A DNA stretch of 64,000 nucleotides from assembly GCA_964057225.1 (NCBI GenBank), contig OZ059894.1, positions 3,410,001-3,474,000 on the forward strand, in the 5' to 3' direction. Each line of letters opens with the position of its first letter. The first letter of the stretch is position 1. A program made the translations under genes and the position numbers. Origin of the DNA: Auanema rhodensis. Lineage: Eukaryota; Nematoda; Chromadorea; Rhabditida; Rhabditidae. This document shows positions 48,621 through 64,000 of the stretch, piece by piece. Below the pieces are notes generated by a model that had not been told where the DNA came from, did not search any database, and worked only from the letters and a program-made list of their open reading frames with translations.

Positions 48621-51600
48621 ATGCCACCCAAGACATCCGCCAAGGGAGCTGAAGAAACGGAGAGAAGAAGAAGAGAAATTCCTGAAAGTAAGTTTTTAAG
48701 TTTTTAATGTTTAAATAATTCAAATAATTTCGAGTTGAATCAAATGTGTTTATCTATATTTTAGTTATTATTATTTAAATAAACACAATTCTTATAGTAA
48801 AGCTTCTAACCAGAGTTGGGAGAATGGGGGCGTGGTTTGCGCGCTAACTAACATATAGGTCAGCAAAGGAAGTTGTACAATAACAGTTGATTCGTCAGCG
48901 TAGGAATAACCATGCCACCCAAGCCATCCGCCAAGGGAGCTGAAGACAAAGGAGAGAAGAAGAAGAGAAATTCCTGAAAGTAAGTTTTTAATGTTTAAAT
49001 AATTCAAATAATTTCAAGTTGAATCAAATGTCTTTATCTATATTTTAGTTATTATTATTTAAATATACACAATTCTTATAGTAAAGCTTCTAACCAGAGT
49101 TGGGAGAATGGGGGCGTGGTTTGCGTGCTAACTAACATATAGGTCAGCAAAGGGAATTGTACAATAACAGTTGATACGTCAGCGTAGGAATAACCATGCC
49201 ATCCAAGCCATCCGCCAAGGGAGCTGAAAAAGAGAAATTCCAGAAAGTAAGTTTATATCAATAGTTTTCATGTAAAACAGCCTTTTATGAGGAAATTTAA
49301 AGTTTTTAATGTTTAAATAATTCAAATAATTTCAAGTTGAATCAAATGTCTTTATCTATATTTTAGTATATTATTATTTAAATATACACAATTCTTATAG
49401 TAAAGCTTCTAACCAGAGTTGGGAGAATGGGGGCGTGGTTTTCGCACTAACTAACATATAGGTCAGCAAAGGGAGTTGTACAATAACAGTTGATTCGTCA
49501 GCGTAGGAATAACCATGCCACCCAAGCCATCCGCCAAGGGAGCTGAAGAGAAAGGAGAGAAGAAGAAGAGAAATTCCTGAAAGTAAGTTTTTAAGTTTTT
49601 AATGTTTAAATAATTCAAATAATTTCAAGTTGAATCAAATGTCTGTATCTATATTTTAGTTATTATTATTTAAATATACACAATTCTTATAGTAAAGCTT
49701 CTAACCAGAGTTGGGAGAATGGAAGCGTGGTTTGCGTGCTAACTAACATATAGGTCAGCAAAGGGAGTTGTACAATAACAGTTGATACGTCAGCGTAGGA
49801 ATAACCATGCCACCCAAGCCATCCGCCAAGGGAGCTGAAGAAGAGAAATTCCAGAAAGTAAGTTTATATCAATAGTTTTCATGTAAAACAGCCTTTTATG
49901 AGGAAATTTAAAGTTTTTAATTTTTAAATAATTCAAATAATTTCAAGTTGAATCAAATGTCTTTATGTATATTTTAGTATATTATTATTCAAGTATACAC
50001 AATTCTTATAGTAAAGCTTCTAACCAGAGTTGGGAGAATGGGGGCGTGGTTTGCGCGCTAACTATCATATAGGTCAGCAAAGGGAGTTGTACAATAACAG
50101 TTGATTCGTCAGCGTAGGAATAACCATGCCACCCAAGCCATCCGCCAAGGGAGCTGAAGAAGAGAAATTCCAGAAAGTAAGTTTATATCAATAGTTTTCA
50201 TGTAAAACAGCCTTTTATGAGGAAATTTAAAGTTTTTAATGTTTAAATAATTCAAATAATTTCAAGTTGAATCAAATGTCTTTATCTATATTTTAGTATA
50301 TTATTATTTAAATATACACAATTCTTATAGTAAAGCTTCTAACCAGAGTTGGGAGAATGGGGGCGTGGTTTTCGCACTAACTAACATATAGGTCAGCAAA
50401 GGGAGTTGTACAATAACAGTTGATTCGTCAGCGTAGGAATAACCATGCCACCCAAGCCATCCGCCAAGGGAGCTGAAGAGAAAGGAGAGAAGAAGAAGAG
50501 AAATTCCTGAAAGTAAGTTTTTAAGTTTTTAATGTTTAAATAATTCAAATAATTTCAAGTTGAATCAAATGTCTGTATCTATATTTTAGTTATTATTATT
50601 TAAATATACACAATTCTTATAGTAAAGCTTCTAACCAGAGTTGGGAGAATGGAAGCGTGGTTTGCGTGCTAACTAACATATAGGTCAGCAAAGGGAGTTG
50701 TACAATAACAGTTGATACGTCAGCGTAGGAATAACCATGCCACCCAAGCCATCCGCCAAGGGAGCTGAAGAAGAGAAATTCCAGAAAGTAAGTTTATATC
50801 AATAGTTTTCATGTAAAACAGCCTTTTATGAGGAAATTTAAAGTTTTTAATTTTTAAATAATTCAAATAATTTCAAGTTGAATCAAATGTCTTTATGTAT
50901 ATTTTAGTACATTATTATTCAAGTATACACAATTCTTATAGTAAAGCTTCTAACCAGAGTTGGGAGAATGGGGGCGTGGTTTGCGCGCTAACTAACGTAT
51001 AGGTCAGCAAAGGGAGTTGTACAATAACAGTTGATTCGTCAGCGTAGGAATAACCATGCCACCCAAGCCATCCGCCAAGGGAGCTGAAGAGAAAGGAGAG
51101 AAGAAGAAGAGAAATTTCTGAAAGTGAGTTTTCAAGTTTTTAATGTTTAAATAATTCAAATAATTTCAAGTTGAATCAAATGTCTTTATCTATATTTTAG
51201 TTATTATTATTCAAATATACACAATTCTTATAGTAAAGCTTCTAACCAGAGTTGGGAGAATGGGGGCGTGGTTTGCGCGCTAACTATCATATAGGTCAGC
51301 AAAGGGAGTTGTACAATAACAGTTGATTCGTCAGCGTAGGAATAACCATGCCACCCAAGCCATCCGCCAAGGGAGCTGAAAAAGAGAAATTCCAGAAAGT
51401 AAGTTTATATCAATAGTTTTCATGTAAAACAGCCTTTTATGAGGAAATTTAAAGTTTTTAATGTTTAAATAATTCAAATAATTTCAAGTTGAATCAAATG
51501 TCTTTATCTATATTTTAGTATATTATTATTTAAATATACACAATTCTTATAGTAAAGCTTCTAACCAGAGTTGGGAGAATGGGGGCGTGGTTTTCGCACT

Positions 51601-54600
51601 AACTAACATATAGGTCAGCAAAGGGAGTTGTACAATAACAGTTGATTCGTCAGCGTAGGAATAACCATGCCACCCAAGCCATCCGCCAAGGGAGCTGAAG
51701 AGAAAGGAGAGAAGAAGAAGAGAAATTCCTGAAAGTAAGTTTTTAAGTTTTTAATGTTTAAATAATTCAAATAATTTCAAGTTGAATCAAATGTCTGTAT
51801 CTATATTTTAGTTATTATTATTTAAATATACACAATTCTTATAGTAAAGCTTCTAACCAGAGTTGGGAGAATGGAAGCGTGGTTTGCGTGCTAACTAACA
51901 TATAGGTCAGCAAAGGGAGTTGTACAATAACAGTTGATACGTCAGCGTAGGAATAACCATGCCACCCAAGCCATCCGCCAAGGGAGCTGAAGAAGAGAAA
52001 TTCCAGAAAGTAAGTTTATATCAATAGTTTTCATGTAAAACAGCCTTTTATGAGGAAATTTAAAGTTTTTAATTTTTAAATAATTCAAATAATTTCAAGT
52101 TGAATCAAATGTCTTTATGTATATTTTAGTATATTATTATTCAAGTATACACAATTCTTATAGTAAAGCTTCTAACCAGAGTTGGGAGAATGGGGGCGTG
52201 GTTTGCGCGCTAACTATCATATAGGTCAGCAAAGGGAGTTGTACAATAACAGTTGATTCGTCAGCGTAGGAATAACCATGCCACCCAAGCCATCCGCCAA
52301 GGGAGCTGAAGAAGAGAAATTCCAGAAAGTAAGTTTATATCAATAGTTTTCATGTAAAACAGCCTTTTATGAGGAAATTTAAAGTTTTTAATGTTTAAAT
52401 AATTCAAATAATTTCAAGTTGAATCAAATGTCTTTATCTATATTTTAGTATATTATTATTTAAATATACACAATTCTTATAGTAAAGCTTCTAACCAGAG
52501 TTGGGAGAATGGGGGCGTGGTTTTCGCACTAACTAACATATAGGTCAGCAAAGGGAGTTGTACAATAACAGTTGATTCGTCAGCGTAGGAATAACCATGC
52601 CACCCAAGCCATCCGCCAAGGGAGCTGAAGAGAAAGGAGAGAAGAAGAAGAGAAATTCCTGAAAGTAAGTTTTTAAGTTTTTAATGTTTAAATAATTCAA
52701 ATAATTTCAAGTTGAATCAAATGTCTGTATCTATATTTTAGTTATTATTATTTAAATATACACAATTCTTATAGTAAAGCTTCTAACCAGAGTTGGGAGA
52801 ATGGAAGCGTGGTTTGCGTGCTAACTAACATATAGGTCAGCAAAGGGAGTTGTACAATAACAGTTGATACGTCAGCGTAGGAATAACCATGCCACCCAAG
52901 CCATCCGCCAAGGGAGCTGAAGAAGAGAAATTCCAGAAAGTAAGTTTATATCAATAGTTTTCATGTAAAACAGCCTTTTATGAGGAAATTTAAAGTTTTT
53001 AATTTTTAAATAATTCAAATAATTTCAAGTTGAATCAAATGTCTTTATGTATATTTTAGTATATTATTATTCAAGTATACACAATTCTTATAGTAAAGCT
53101 TCTAACCAGAGTTGGGAGAATGGGGGCGTGGTTTGCGCGCTAACTAACGTATAGGTCAGCAAAGGGAGTTGTACAATAACAGTTGATTCGTCAGCGTAGG
53201 AATAACCATGCCACCCAAGCCATCCGCCAAGGGAGCTGAAGAGAAAGGAGAGAAGAAGAAGAGAAATTCCTGAAAGTGAGTTTTCAAGTTTTTAATGTTT
53301 AAATAATTCAAATAATTTCAAGTTGAATCAAATGTCTTTATCTATATTTTAGTTATTATTATTCAAATATACACAATTCTTATAGTAAAGCTTCTAACCA
53401 GAGTTGGGAGAATGGGGGCGTGGTTTGCGCGCTAACTAACGTATAGGTCAGCAAAGGGAGTTGTACAATAACAGTTGATTCGTCAGCGTAGGAATAACCA
53501 TGCCACCCAAGCCATCCGCCAAGGGAGCTGAAGAGAAAGGAGAGAAGAAGAAGAGAAATTCCTGAAAGTGAGTTTTCAAGTTTTTAATGTTTAAATAATT
53601 CAAATAATTTCAAGTTGAATCAAATGTCTTTATCTATATTTTAGTATATTATTATTTAAATATACACAATTCTTATAGTAAAGCTTCTAACCAGAGTTGG
53701 GAGAATGGGGGCGTGGTTTTCGCACTAACTAACATATAGGTCAGCAAAGGGAGTTGTACAATAACAGTTGATTCGTCAGCGTAGGAATAACCATGCCACC
53801 CAAGCCATCCGCCAAGGGAGCTGAAGAGAAAGGAGAGAAGAAGAAGAGAAATTCCTGAAAGTAAGTTTTTAAGTTTTTAATGTTTAAATAATTCAAATAA
53901 TTTCAAGTTGAATCAAATGTCTGTATCTATATTTTAGTTATTATTATTTAAATATACACAATTCTTATAGTAAAGCTTCTAACCAGAGTTGGGAGAATGG
54001 AAGCGTGGTTTGCGTGCTAACTAACATATAGGTCAGCAAAGGGAGTTGTACAATAACAGTTGATACGTCAGCGTAGGAATAACCATGCCACCCAAGCCAT
54101 CCGCCAAGGGAGCTGAAGAAGAGAAATTCCAGAAAGTAAGTATATATCAATAGTTTTCATGTAAAACAGCCTTTTATGAGGAAATTTAAAGTTTTTAATT
54201 TTTAAATAATTCAAATAATTTCAAGTTGAATCAAATGTCTTTATGTATATTTTAGTATATTATTATTCAAGTATACACAATTCTTATAGTAAAGCTTCTA
54301 ACCAGAGTTGGGAGAATGGGGGCGTGGTTTGCGCGCTAACTATCATATAGGTCAGCAAAGGGAGTTGTACAATAACAGTTGATTCGTCAGCGTAGGAATA
54401 ACCATGCCACCCAAGCCATCCGCCAAGGGAGCTGAAGAAGAGAAATTCCAGAAAGTAAGTTTATATCAATAGTTTTCATGTAAAACAGCCTTTTATGAGG
54501 AAATTTAAAGTTTTTAATGTTTAAATAATTCAAATAATTTCAAGTTGAATCAAATGTCTTTATCTATATTTTAGTATATTATTATTTAAATATACACAAT

Positions 54601-57600
54601 TCTTATAGTAAAGCTTCTAACCAGAGTTGGGAGAATGGGGGCGTGGTTTTCGCACTAACTAACATATAGGTCAGCAAAGGGAGTTGTACAATAACAGTTG
54701 ATTCGTCAGCGTAGGAATAACCATGCCACCCAAGCCATCCGCCAAGGGAGCTGAAGAGAAAGGAGAGAAGAAGAAGAGAAATTCCTGAAAGTAAGTTTTT
54801 AAGTTTTTAATGTTTAAATAATTCAAATAATTTCAAGTTGAATCAAATGTCTGTATCTATATTTTAGTTATTATTATTTAAATATACACAATTCTTATAG
54901 TAAAGCTTCTAACCAGAGTTGGGAGAATGGAAGCGTGGTTTGCGTGCTAACTAACATATAGGTCAGCAAAGGGAGTTGTACAATAACAGTTGATACGTCA
55001 GCGTAGGAATAACCATGCCACCCAAGCCATCCGCCAAGGGAGCTGAAGAAGAGAAATTCCAGAAAGTAAGTTTATATCAATAGTTTTCATGTAAAACAGC
55101 CTTTTATGAGGAAATTTAAAGTTTTTAATTTTTAAATAATTCAAATAATTTCAAGTTGAATCAAATGTCTTTATGTATATTTTAGTATATTATTATTCAA
55201 GTATACACAATTCTTATAGTAAAGCTTCTAACCAGAGTTGGGAGAATGGGGGCGTGGTTTGCGCGCTAACTATCATATAGGTCAGCAAAGGGAGTTGTAC
55301 AATAACAGTTGATTCGTCAGCGTAGGAATAACCATGCCACCCAAGCCATCCGCCAAGGGAGCTGAAGAAGAGAAATTCCAGAAAGTAAGTTTATATCAAT
55401 AGTTTTCATGTAAAACAGCCTTTTATGAGGAAATTTAAAGTTTTTAATGTTTAAATAATTCAAATAATTTCAAGTTGAATCAAATGTCTTTATCTATATT
55501 TTAGTATATTATTATTTAAATATACACAATTCTTATAGTAAAGCTTCTAACCAGAGTTGGGAGAATGGGGGCGTGGTTTTCGCACTAACTAACATATAGG
55601 TCAGCAAAGGGAGTTGTACAATAACAGTTGATTCGTCAGCGTAGGAATAACCATGCCACCCAAGCCATCCGCCAAGGGAGCTGAAGAGAAAGGAGAGAAG
55701 AAGAAGAGAAATTCCTGAAAGTAAGTTTTTAAGTTTTTAATGTTTAAATAATTCAAATAATTTCAAGTTGAATCAAATGTCTGTATCTATATTTTAGTTA
55801 TTATTATTTAAATATACACAATTCTTATAGTAAAGCTTCTAACCAGAGTTGGGAGAATGGAAGCGTGGTTTGCGTGCTAACTAACATATAGGTCAGCAAA
55901 GGGAGTTGTACAATAACAGTTGATACGTCAGCGTAGGAATAACCATGCCACCCAAGCCATCCGCCAAGGGAGCTGAAGAAGAGAAATTCCAGAAAGTAAG
56001 TTTATATCAATAGTTTTCATGTAAAACAGCCTTTTATGAGGAAATTTAAAGTTTTTAATGTTTAAATAATTCAAATAATTTCAAGTTGAATCAAATGTCT
56101 TTATCTATATTTTAGTATATTATTATTTAAATATACACAATTCTTATAGTAAAGCTTCTAACCAGAGTTGGGAGAATGGGGGCGTGGTTTTCGCACTAAC
56201 TAACATATAGGTCAGCAAAGGGAGTTGTACAATAACAGTTGATTCGTCAGCGTAGGAATAACCATGCCACCCAAGCCATCCGCCAAGGGAGCTGAAGAGA
56301 AAGGAGAGAAGAAGAAGAGAAATTCCTGAAAGTAAGTTTTTAAGTTTTTAATGTTTAAATAATTCAAATAATTTCAAGTTGAATCAAATGTCTGTATCTA
56401 TATTTTAGTTATTATTATTTAAATATACACAATTCTTATAGTAAAGCTTCTAACCAGAGTTGGGAGAATGGAAGCGTGGTTTGCGTGCTAACTAACATAT
56501 AGGTCAGCAAAGGGAGTTGTACAATAACAGTTGATACGTCAGCGTAGGAATAACCATGCCACCCAAGCCATCCGCCAAGGGAGCTGAAGAAGAGAAATTC
56601 CAGAAAGTAAGTTTATATCAATAGTTTTCATGTAAAACAGCCTTTTATGAGGAAATTTAAAGTTTTTAATTTTTAAATAATTCAAATAATTTCAAGTTGA
56701 ATCAAATGTCTTTATGTATATTTTAGTATATTATTATTCAAGTATACACAATTCTTATAGTAAAGCTTCTAACCAGAGTTGGGAGAATGGGGGCGTGGTT
56801 TGCGCGCTAACTAACGTATAGGTCAGCAAAGGGAGTTGTACAATAACAGTTGATTCGTCAGCGTAGGAATAACCATGCCACCCAAGCCATCCGCCAAGGG
56901 AGCTGAAGAGAAAGGAGAGAAGAAGAAGAGAAATTCCTGAAAGTGAGTTTTCAAGTTTTTAATGTTTAAATAATTCAAATAATTTCAAGTTGAATCAAAT
57001 GTCTTTATCTATATTTTAGTTATTATTATTCAAATATACACAATTCTTATAGTAAAGCTTCTAACCAGAGTTGGGAGAATGGGGGCGTGGTTTGCGCGCT
57101 AACTATCATTTAGGTCAGCAAAGGGAGTTGTACAATAACAGTTGATTCGTCAGCGTAGGAATAACCATGCCACCCAAGCCATCCGCCAAGGGAGCTGAAG
57201 AGAAAGGAGAGAAGAAGAAGAGAAATTCCTGAAAGTGAGTTTTCAAGTTTTTAATGTTTAAATAATTCAAATAATTTCAAATTGAATCAAATGTCTTTAT
57301 CTATATTTTAGTTATTATTATTCAAATATACACAATTCTTATAGTAAAGCTTCTAACCAGAGTTGGGAGAATGGGGGCGTGGTTTGCGCGCTAACTATCA
57401 TATAGGTCAGCAAAGGGAGTTGTACAATAACAGTTGATTCGTCAGCGTAGGAATAACCATGCCACCCAAGCCATCCGCCAAGGGAGCTGAAGAAGAGAAA
57501 TTCCAGAAAGTAAGTTTATATCAATAGTTTTCATGTAAAACAGCCTTTTATGAGGAAATTTAAAGTTTTTAATGTTTAAATAATTCAAATAATTTCAAGT

Positions 57601-58859
57601 TGAATCAAATGTCTTTATCTATATTTTAGTATATTATTATTTAAATATACACAATTCTTATAGTAAAGCTTCTAACCAGAGTTGGGAGAATGGGGGCGTG
57701 GTTTTCGCACTAACTAACATATAGGTCAGCAAAGGGAGTTGTACAATAACAGTTGATTCGTCAGCGTAGGAATAACCATGCCACCCAAGCCATCCGCCAA
57801 GGGAGCTGAAGAGAAAGGAGAGAAGAAGAAGAGAAATTCCTGAAAGTAAGTTTTTAAGTTTTTAATGTTTAAATAATTCAAATAATTTCAAGTTGAATCA
57901 AATGTCTGTATCTATATTTTAGTTATTATTATTTAAATATACACAATTCTTATAGTAAAGCTTCTAACCAGAGTTGGGAGAATGGAAGCGTGGTTTGCGT
58001 GCTAACTAACATATAGGTCAGCAAAGGGAGTTGTACAATAACAGTTGATTCGTCAGCGTAGGAATAACCATGCCACCCAAGCCATCCGCCAAGGGAGCTG
58101 AAGAAGAGAAATTCCAGAAAGTAAGTTTATATCAATAGTTTTCATGTAAAACAGCCTTTTATGAGGAAATTTAAAGTTTTTAACTTTTAAATAATTCAAA
58201 TAATTTCAAGTTGAATCAAATGTCTTTATGTATATTTTAGTATATTATTATTCAAGTATACACAATTCTTATAGTAAAGCTTCTAACCAGAGTTGGGAGA
58301 ATGGGGGCGTGGTTTGCGCGCTAACTAACGTATAGGTCAGCAAAGGGAGTTGTACAATAACAGTTGATTCGTCAGCGTAGGAATAACCATGCCACCCAAG
58401 CCATCCGCCAAGGGAGCTGAAGAGAAAGGAGAGAAGAAGAAGAGAAATTCCTGAAAGTGAGTTTTCAAGTTTTTAATGTTTAAATAATTCAAATAATTTC
58501 AAGTTGAATCAAATGTCTTTATCTATATTTTAGTTATTATTATTCAAATATACACAATTCTTATAGTAAAGCTTCTAACCAGAGTTGGGAGAATGGGGGC
58601 GTGGTTTGCGCGCTAACTATCATATAGGTCAGCAAAGGGAGTTGTACAATAACAGTTGATTCGTCAGCGTAGGAATAACCATGCCACCCAAGCCATCCGC
58701 CAAGGGAGCTGAAGAAAAGGAGAGAAGAAGAAGAGAAATTCCTGAAAGTAAGTTTTTAAGTTTTTAATGTTTAAATAATTCAAATAATTTCAAGTTGATT
58801 CAAATGTCTTTATCTATATCTTAGTTATTATTATTTAAATATACATAATTTTTGTAGTA
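48542..58859 (+). repeat. H2B-derived satellite array, 34 units (cassette 8)
   Basis: 34 ATGs counted from 48621 to 58681. Besides 611-bp dimers (292+319), a 930-bp trimer (319+319+292) appears from 49807, 51959, 54085 and 55015; it is not seen in the two shorter arrays. Unit 2 (48912) is 284 bp, and unit 3 (49196) has private changes (CCATCCAAG, GCTGAAAAAGAG). About 10.3 kb in total, so this array is the main cause of length difference between cassettes. Confidence 0.95.
48621..48707 (+). pseudogene. H2B-like N-terminal fragment, first unit (cassette 8)
   Basis: Same Thr5 first unit as in cassettes 2 and 7, with GTAAGT at 48688-48693 and no histone fold after it. Confidence 0.55.
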
Positions 58860-58970
58860 AAGCTTCTAACCAGAGTTGGGAGAATGGGTAAGGATAAGCT
58901 TCTAACCAGAGTTGGGAGAATGGGTAAGGATAAGCTTCTAACCAGAGTTGGGAGAATGGGGGAGTGGTTT
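58860..58970. repeat. 36-bp repeat, 3 copies (cassette 8)
   Basis: Same terminal structure as at 11806-11916, next to CGAAT of the satellite. Confidence 0.92.
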
Positions 58971-61900
58971 CGAATGCACTATACCACATTAAGAAACGCT
59001 CAATACAAGACTTAGTTATGATCGTTTGAAAAATGATGCATTACTGTATGTTGAGTTTCAATGTACACTCAACATTGCTTCCAAAAACATTTTGACAAAA
59101 ATTTTCCCGGAAAATTTCAAAATAATTTCACGAAAAGTAGATGTTTTTAGATTTCTTTTCTCGAGGCGAAGATGATGGACAATGTTATTCAGCGAAAAAA
59201 TAAACTCTTCAGGGTGAAAATCGAGGATATAAGTGTGAACCTATATCAGTTGATATCTCGGTGCATTTTTAAGCTAGCGCAAATCTGATAACACAGATCG
59301 ACGCAGCTTGAAAATCCGCATCGAATGCACTATACTACATTGAAAAACGCTTAATACAAAAATTAGTTATGATCGTTTGAAAAATGATGCATTAGTGTAT
59401 GTTGAGTTTCCATGTACACTCAACATTGCTTCCAAAAACATTTTGACAAAAATTTTTTCGAAAAATTTCGAAATAATTTAGCAAAAAGTAGATGTTTTTA
59501 GATTCCTTTTTTCAAGGCAAAGACGATGGACAATGTTATTCAACGAAAAAATTAATTCTTCAGGGTGAAAATCGAGGATATAAGTGTGAACCTATATCAG
59601 TTGATATCTCGGTGCATTCTTAAGCTAGCGCAAATCTGATAACACAGATCGACGCAGCTCAAACATCCACATCGAAAGCACTATACTTCATTAAGAAATG
59701 CTCAATACAAAAATTAGTTATGATCGTTTGGAAAATGATGCATTACTGTATATTGAGTTTCAATGTACACTCAACATTGCTTTCAAAAACATTTTGACAA
59801 AAATTTTCCCGAAAAATTTCTAAATAATTTCACGAAAAGTAGATGTTTTTAGATTCCTTTTTTCAAGGCAAAGACGATGGACAATGTTATTCAACGAAAA
59901 AATTAATTCTTCAGGGTGAAAATCGAGGATATAAGTGTGAACTTATATCAGTTGATATCTCGGTGCATTTTTAAGCTAGCGCAAATCTGATAACACAGAT
60001 CGACGCAGCTTGAAAATCCGCATCGAATGCACTATACTACATTGAAAAACGCTTAATACAAAAATTAGTTATGATCGTTTGAAAAATGATGCATTAGTGT
60101 ATGTTGAGTTTCCATGTACACTCAACATTGCTTCCAAAAACATTTTGACAAAAATTTTTTCGAAAAATTTCGAAATAATTTAGCAAAAAGTAGATGTTTT
60201 TAGATTCCTTTTTTCAAGGCAAAGACGATGGACAATGTTATTCAACGAAAAAATTAATTCTTCAGGGTGAAAATCGAGGATATAAGTGTGAACCGATATC
60301 AGTTGATATCTCGGTGCATTCTAAAGCTAGCGCAATTTTGATAACACAGATCGACGCAGCTCAAAAATCCGCATTGAATGCACTATACTACATTGAGAAA
60401 CGCTTAATACAAAAATTAGTTATGATCGTTTGAAAAATGATGCATTACTGTATGTTGAGTTTCAATGTACACTCAACATTGCTTTCAAAAACATTTTGAC
60501 AAAAATTTTCCCGAAAAATTTCGAAATAATTTCACGAAAAGTAGATGTTTTTAGATTCCTTTTTTCAAGGCAAAGACGATGGACAATGTTATTCAACGAA
60601 AAAATTAATTCTTCAGGGTGAAAATCGAGGATATAAGTGTGAATTTATATCAGTTGATATCTCGGTGCATTTTTAAGCTAGCGCAAATCTGATAACACAG
60701 ATCGACGCAGCTTGAAAATCCGCATCGAATGCACTATACTACATTGAGAAACGGTTAATACAAAAATTAGTTATGATCGTTTGAAAAATGATGCATTACT
60801 GTATGTTGAGTTTCAATGTACACTCAACATTGCTTTCAAAAACATTTTGACAAAAATTTTCCCGAAAAATTTCGAAATAATTTCACGAAAAGTAGATGTT
60901 TTTAGATTCCTTTTTTCAAGGCGAAGACGATGGACAATGTTATTCAGCGAAAAAATTAACTCTTCAGGGTGAAAATCGAGGATATAAGTGTGAACCGATA
61001 TCAGTTGATATCTCGGTGCATTTTTAAGCTAGCGCAAATATGGTAACATAGATCGACGCAGCTTAAAAATCCGCATCGAATGCACTATACTACATTGAGA
61101 AAAGCTTTATACAAAAATTAGTTATGATCGTTTGAAAAATGATGCATTACTGTATGTTGAGTTTCCATGTACACTCAACATTGCTTCCAAAAACATTTTG
61201 ACAAAAATTTTCCCGGAAAATTTCAAAATAATTTCACGAAAAGTAGATGTTTTTAGATTTCTTTTTTCGAGGCGAAGATGATGGACAATGTTATTCAGCG
61301 AAAAAATTAGTTCTTCAGGGTGAAAATCGAGGATATAAGTGTGAACTTATATCAGTTGATATCTCGGTGCATTTTTAAGCTAGCGCAAATCTGATAACAC
61401 AGATCGACGCAGCTTAAAAATCCGCATCGAATGCACTATACTACATTGAGAAACGCTTAATATAAAAATTAGTTATGATCGTTTGAAAAATGATGCATTA
61501 GTGTATGTTGAGTTTCCATGTACACTCAACATTGCTTCCAAAAACATTTTGACAAAAATTTTTTTCGAAAAATTTCAAATTAGTTTAGCAAAAAGTAGAT
61601 GTTTTTAGATTCCTTTTTTCAAGGCAAAAACGATGGACAATGTTATTCAACGAAAAAAGTAAATCTTCAGGGTGAAAATCGAGGATACAAGTGTGAACAT
61701 ATATCAGTTGATTTCTCGGTGCATTTTTAAGCTAGCGCAAATCTGATAATACAGATCGACGCAGCTTAAAAATCCGCATTGAATGCACTATACTACATTG
61801 AGAAAAGCTTAATACAAAAATTAGTTATGATCGTTTGAAAAATGATGCATTACTGTATGTTGAGTTTCCATGTACACTCAACATTGCTTCCAAAAACATT

Positions 61901-62135
61901 TTGACAAAAATTTTCCCGAAAAATTTCTGGATAATTTCACAAAAAGTAGATGTTTTTAGATTCCTTTTTTCAAGGCGAAGACGACGGACAATGTTATTCA
62001 ACGTAAAAATTAGTTTTTTAGGGTGAAAATCGAGGATATAGGTGTGAACTTATATCAGTTGATATCTTGTTGCATTTTTAAGCTACCGCAAATCTGATAA
62101 CACAGATCGACGCAGCTTAAAAATCCGCATCGAAT
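58971..62135. repeat. 351-bp satellite block S9 (9 monomers)
   Basis: Nine whole monomers plus CGAAT (3165 bp). The right half follows S8 (ORF-bearing monomers at 60194 and 44458, 15736 bp apart). The left half is shorter, with one dimer step missing. Confidence 0.96.
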
Positions 62136-62339
62136 AAGGAAAACCTTGACAAGGAAAACCTTGAGAACTCCACGAGTATTTTCATAGATGAGTCGAGAGA
62201 TACGCTTTACTCCACCACGACGAGCAAGACGACGGATAGCAGGCTTGTTTATACCTTGGATGTTATCACGGAGAACCTTACGATGGCGTTTGGCTTCTCC
62301 CTTTCCAAGACCTTTTCCTCCTTTAACACGTCCAGACAT
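62055..62339 (-). pseudogene. H4: Histone H4, 3'-truncated and fused to satellite (cassette 9)
   Basis: H4 part 62136-62339, with the 15-bp duplication and Asn53. Confidence 0.93.
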
Positions 62340-62446
62340 GCTGATCGAGCTGTGTGTTGAATAGTAACCCTAGCATTTACCTTATATACTAGTGCTGTAG
62401 AGGTCACCGCGCAAAAACCCATTGTAATCGCCACCAAGCATATTGG
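62340..62446 (-). promoter_or_regulatory. H4 promoter (cassette 9)
   Basis: Module at 62382-62406 on the minus strand. The AT-rich gap 62447-62775 is featureless. Confidence 0.75.
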
Positions 62447-62775
62447 CGCTTAATTTTGCTGCTCAATTCTAAAAATGTATTTTTAAATTTCATATAAACG
62501 ATAAGAATAACATAAACAACTGTTTATTTGCGAACAAACGTAGAATAGAAGCATGTGAGGCATTAGATATGATAACTGTTGTTGTTATCAACATGAAAGC
62601 ATAATTAATGAAATTCATAAAAAAAAATGAAGATGGATATGGAATATCAAAGACAGGGATTCTCCTTTACATAACAACAAAACATATCATATCAATTAAC
62701 ATTACATAGCAAAAAAAGACAAGACAGACACAGTATTATATTATAAATCATTATGAATACATCAAATTTAAGTGT

Positions 62776-62791
62776 GGCCCTGAAGAGGGCC
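62776..62791 (-). terminator. Histone mRNA 3' stem-loop of H3 (cassette 9)
   Basis: GGCCCT-CTTC-AGGGCC after an intact H3. Confidence 0.93.
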
Positions 62792-62817
62792 GTTGGGTTA
62801 TGTAACGTTTCAAGTGC

Positions 62818-64000
<1,183 letters not shown>

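Overview
The window is eukaryotic and contains no prokaryotic-type operon. It is an AT-rich tandem complex of histone gene cassettes embedded in a satellite of about 351 bp. A nematode source is the best guess. The histone 3' stem-loop has a CUUC loop starting with C (the form I know from Caenorhabditis rather than the usual metazoan U), H3 has Ala at position 96, and an H2B-like tail begins MPPKPSAKG. I cannot name the species.

Layout: the window starts in satellite (1-3594), followed by nine cassettes, each starting at an identical satellite/H4 junction: 3595, 6990, 15784, 19175, 22919, 29460, 36352, 46400 and 62136. Every cassette has, on the minus strand, a broken H4 (first 62 to 63 codons, five substitutions, 3' end lost into satellite), a good H4 promoter, a histone stem-loop and an H3 gene upstream of H4. 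In four cassettes (2, 7, 8, 9) H3 is a complete canonical 136-codon gene with its own promoter. In five (1, 3, 4, 5, 6) it is cut at Lys36 by one identical deletion that joins it directly to satellite. The full cassettes continue with an AT-rich spacer carrying a 133-bp direct repeat. On the plus strand they then carry a promoter and a short H2B-like N-terminal fragment that has been amplified into a second satellite of 292/319-bp units (9, 11 and 34 copies in cassettes 2, 7 and 8). A short 36-bp repeat ends each array, and the 351-bp satellite follows. Cassette 9 leaves the window inside its spacer.

The complete histone block sits at one position of the 351-bp monomer with CGAAT on both sides, and the satellite between complete blocks is a whole number of monomers plus about 5 bp. 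This looks like one insertion into satellite followed by amplification, one internal deletion, and repeated unequal exchange; hybrid monomers mark some of the exchange points.

Only the four H3 genes look able to make a normal protein. No complete H2A, H2B, H4 or H1 gene is present. H4 and H2B promoters share a 25-bp-long module (TGACCTC-N7-CTAGTATATAA) and point outward into satellite from opposite sides, so the locus could make cell-cycle-linked satellite RNA from both strands. That last step is inference.
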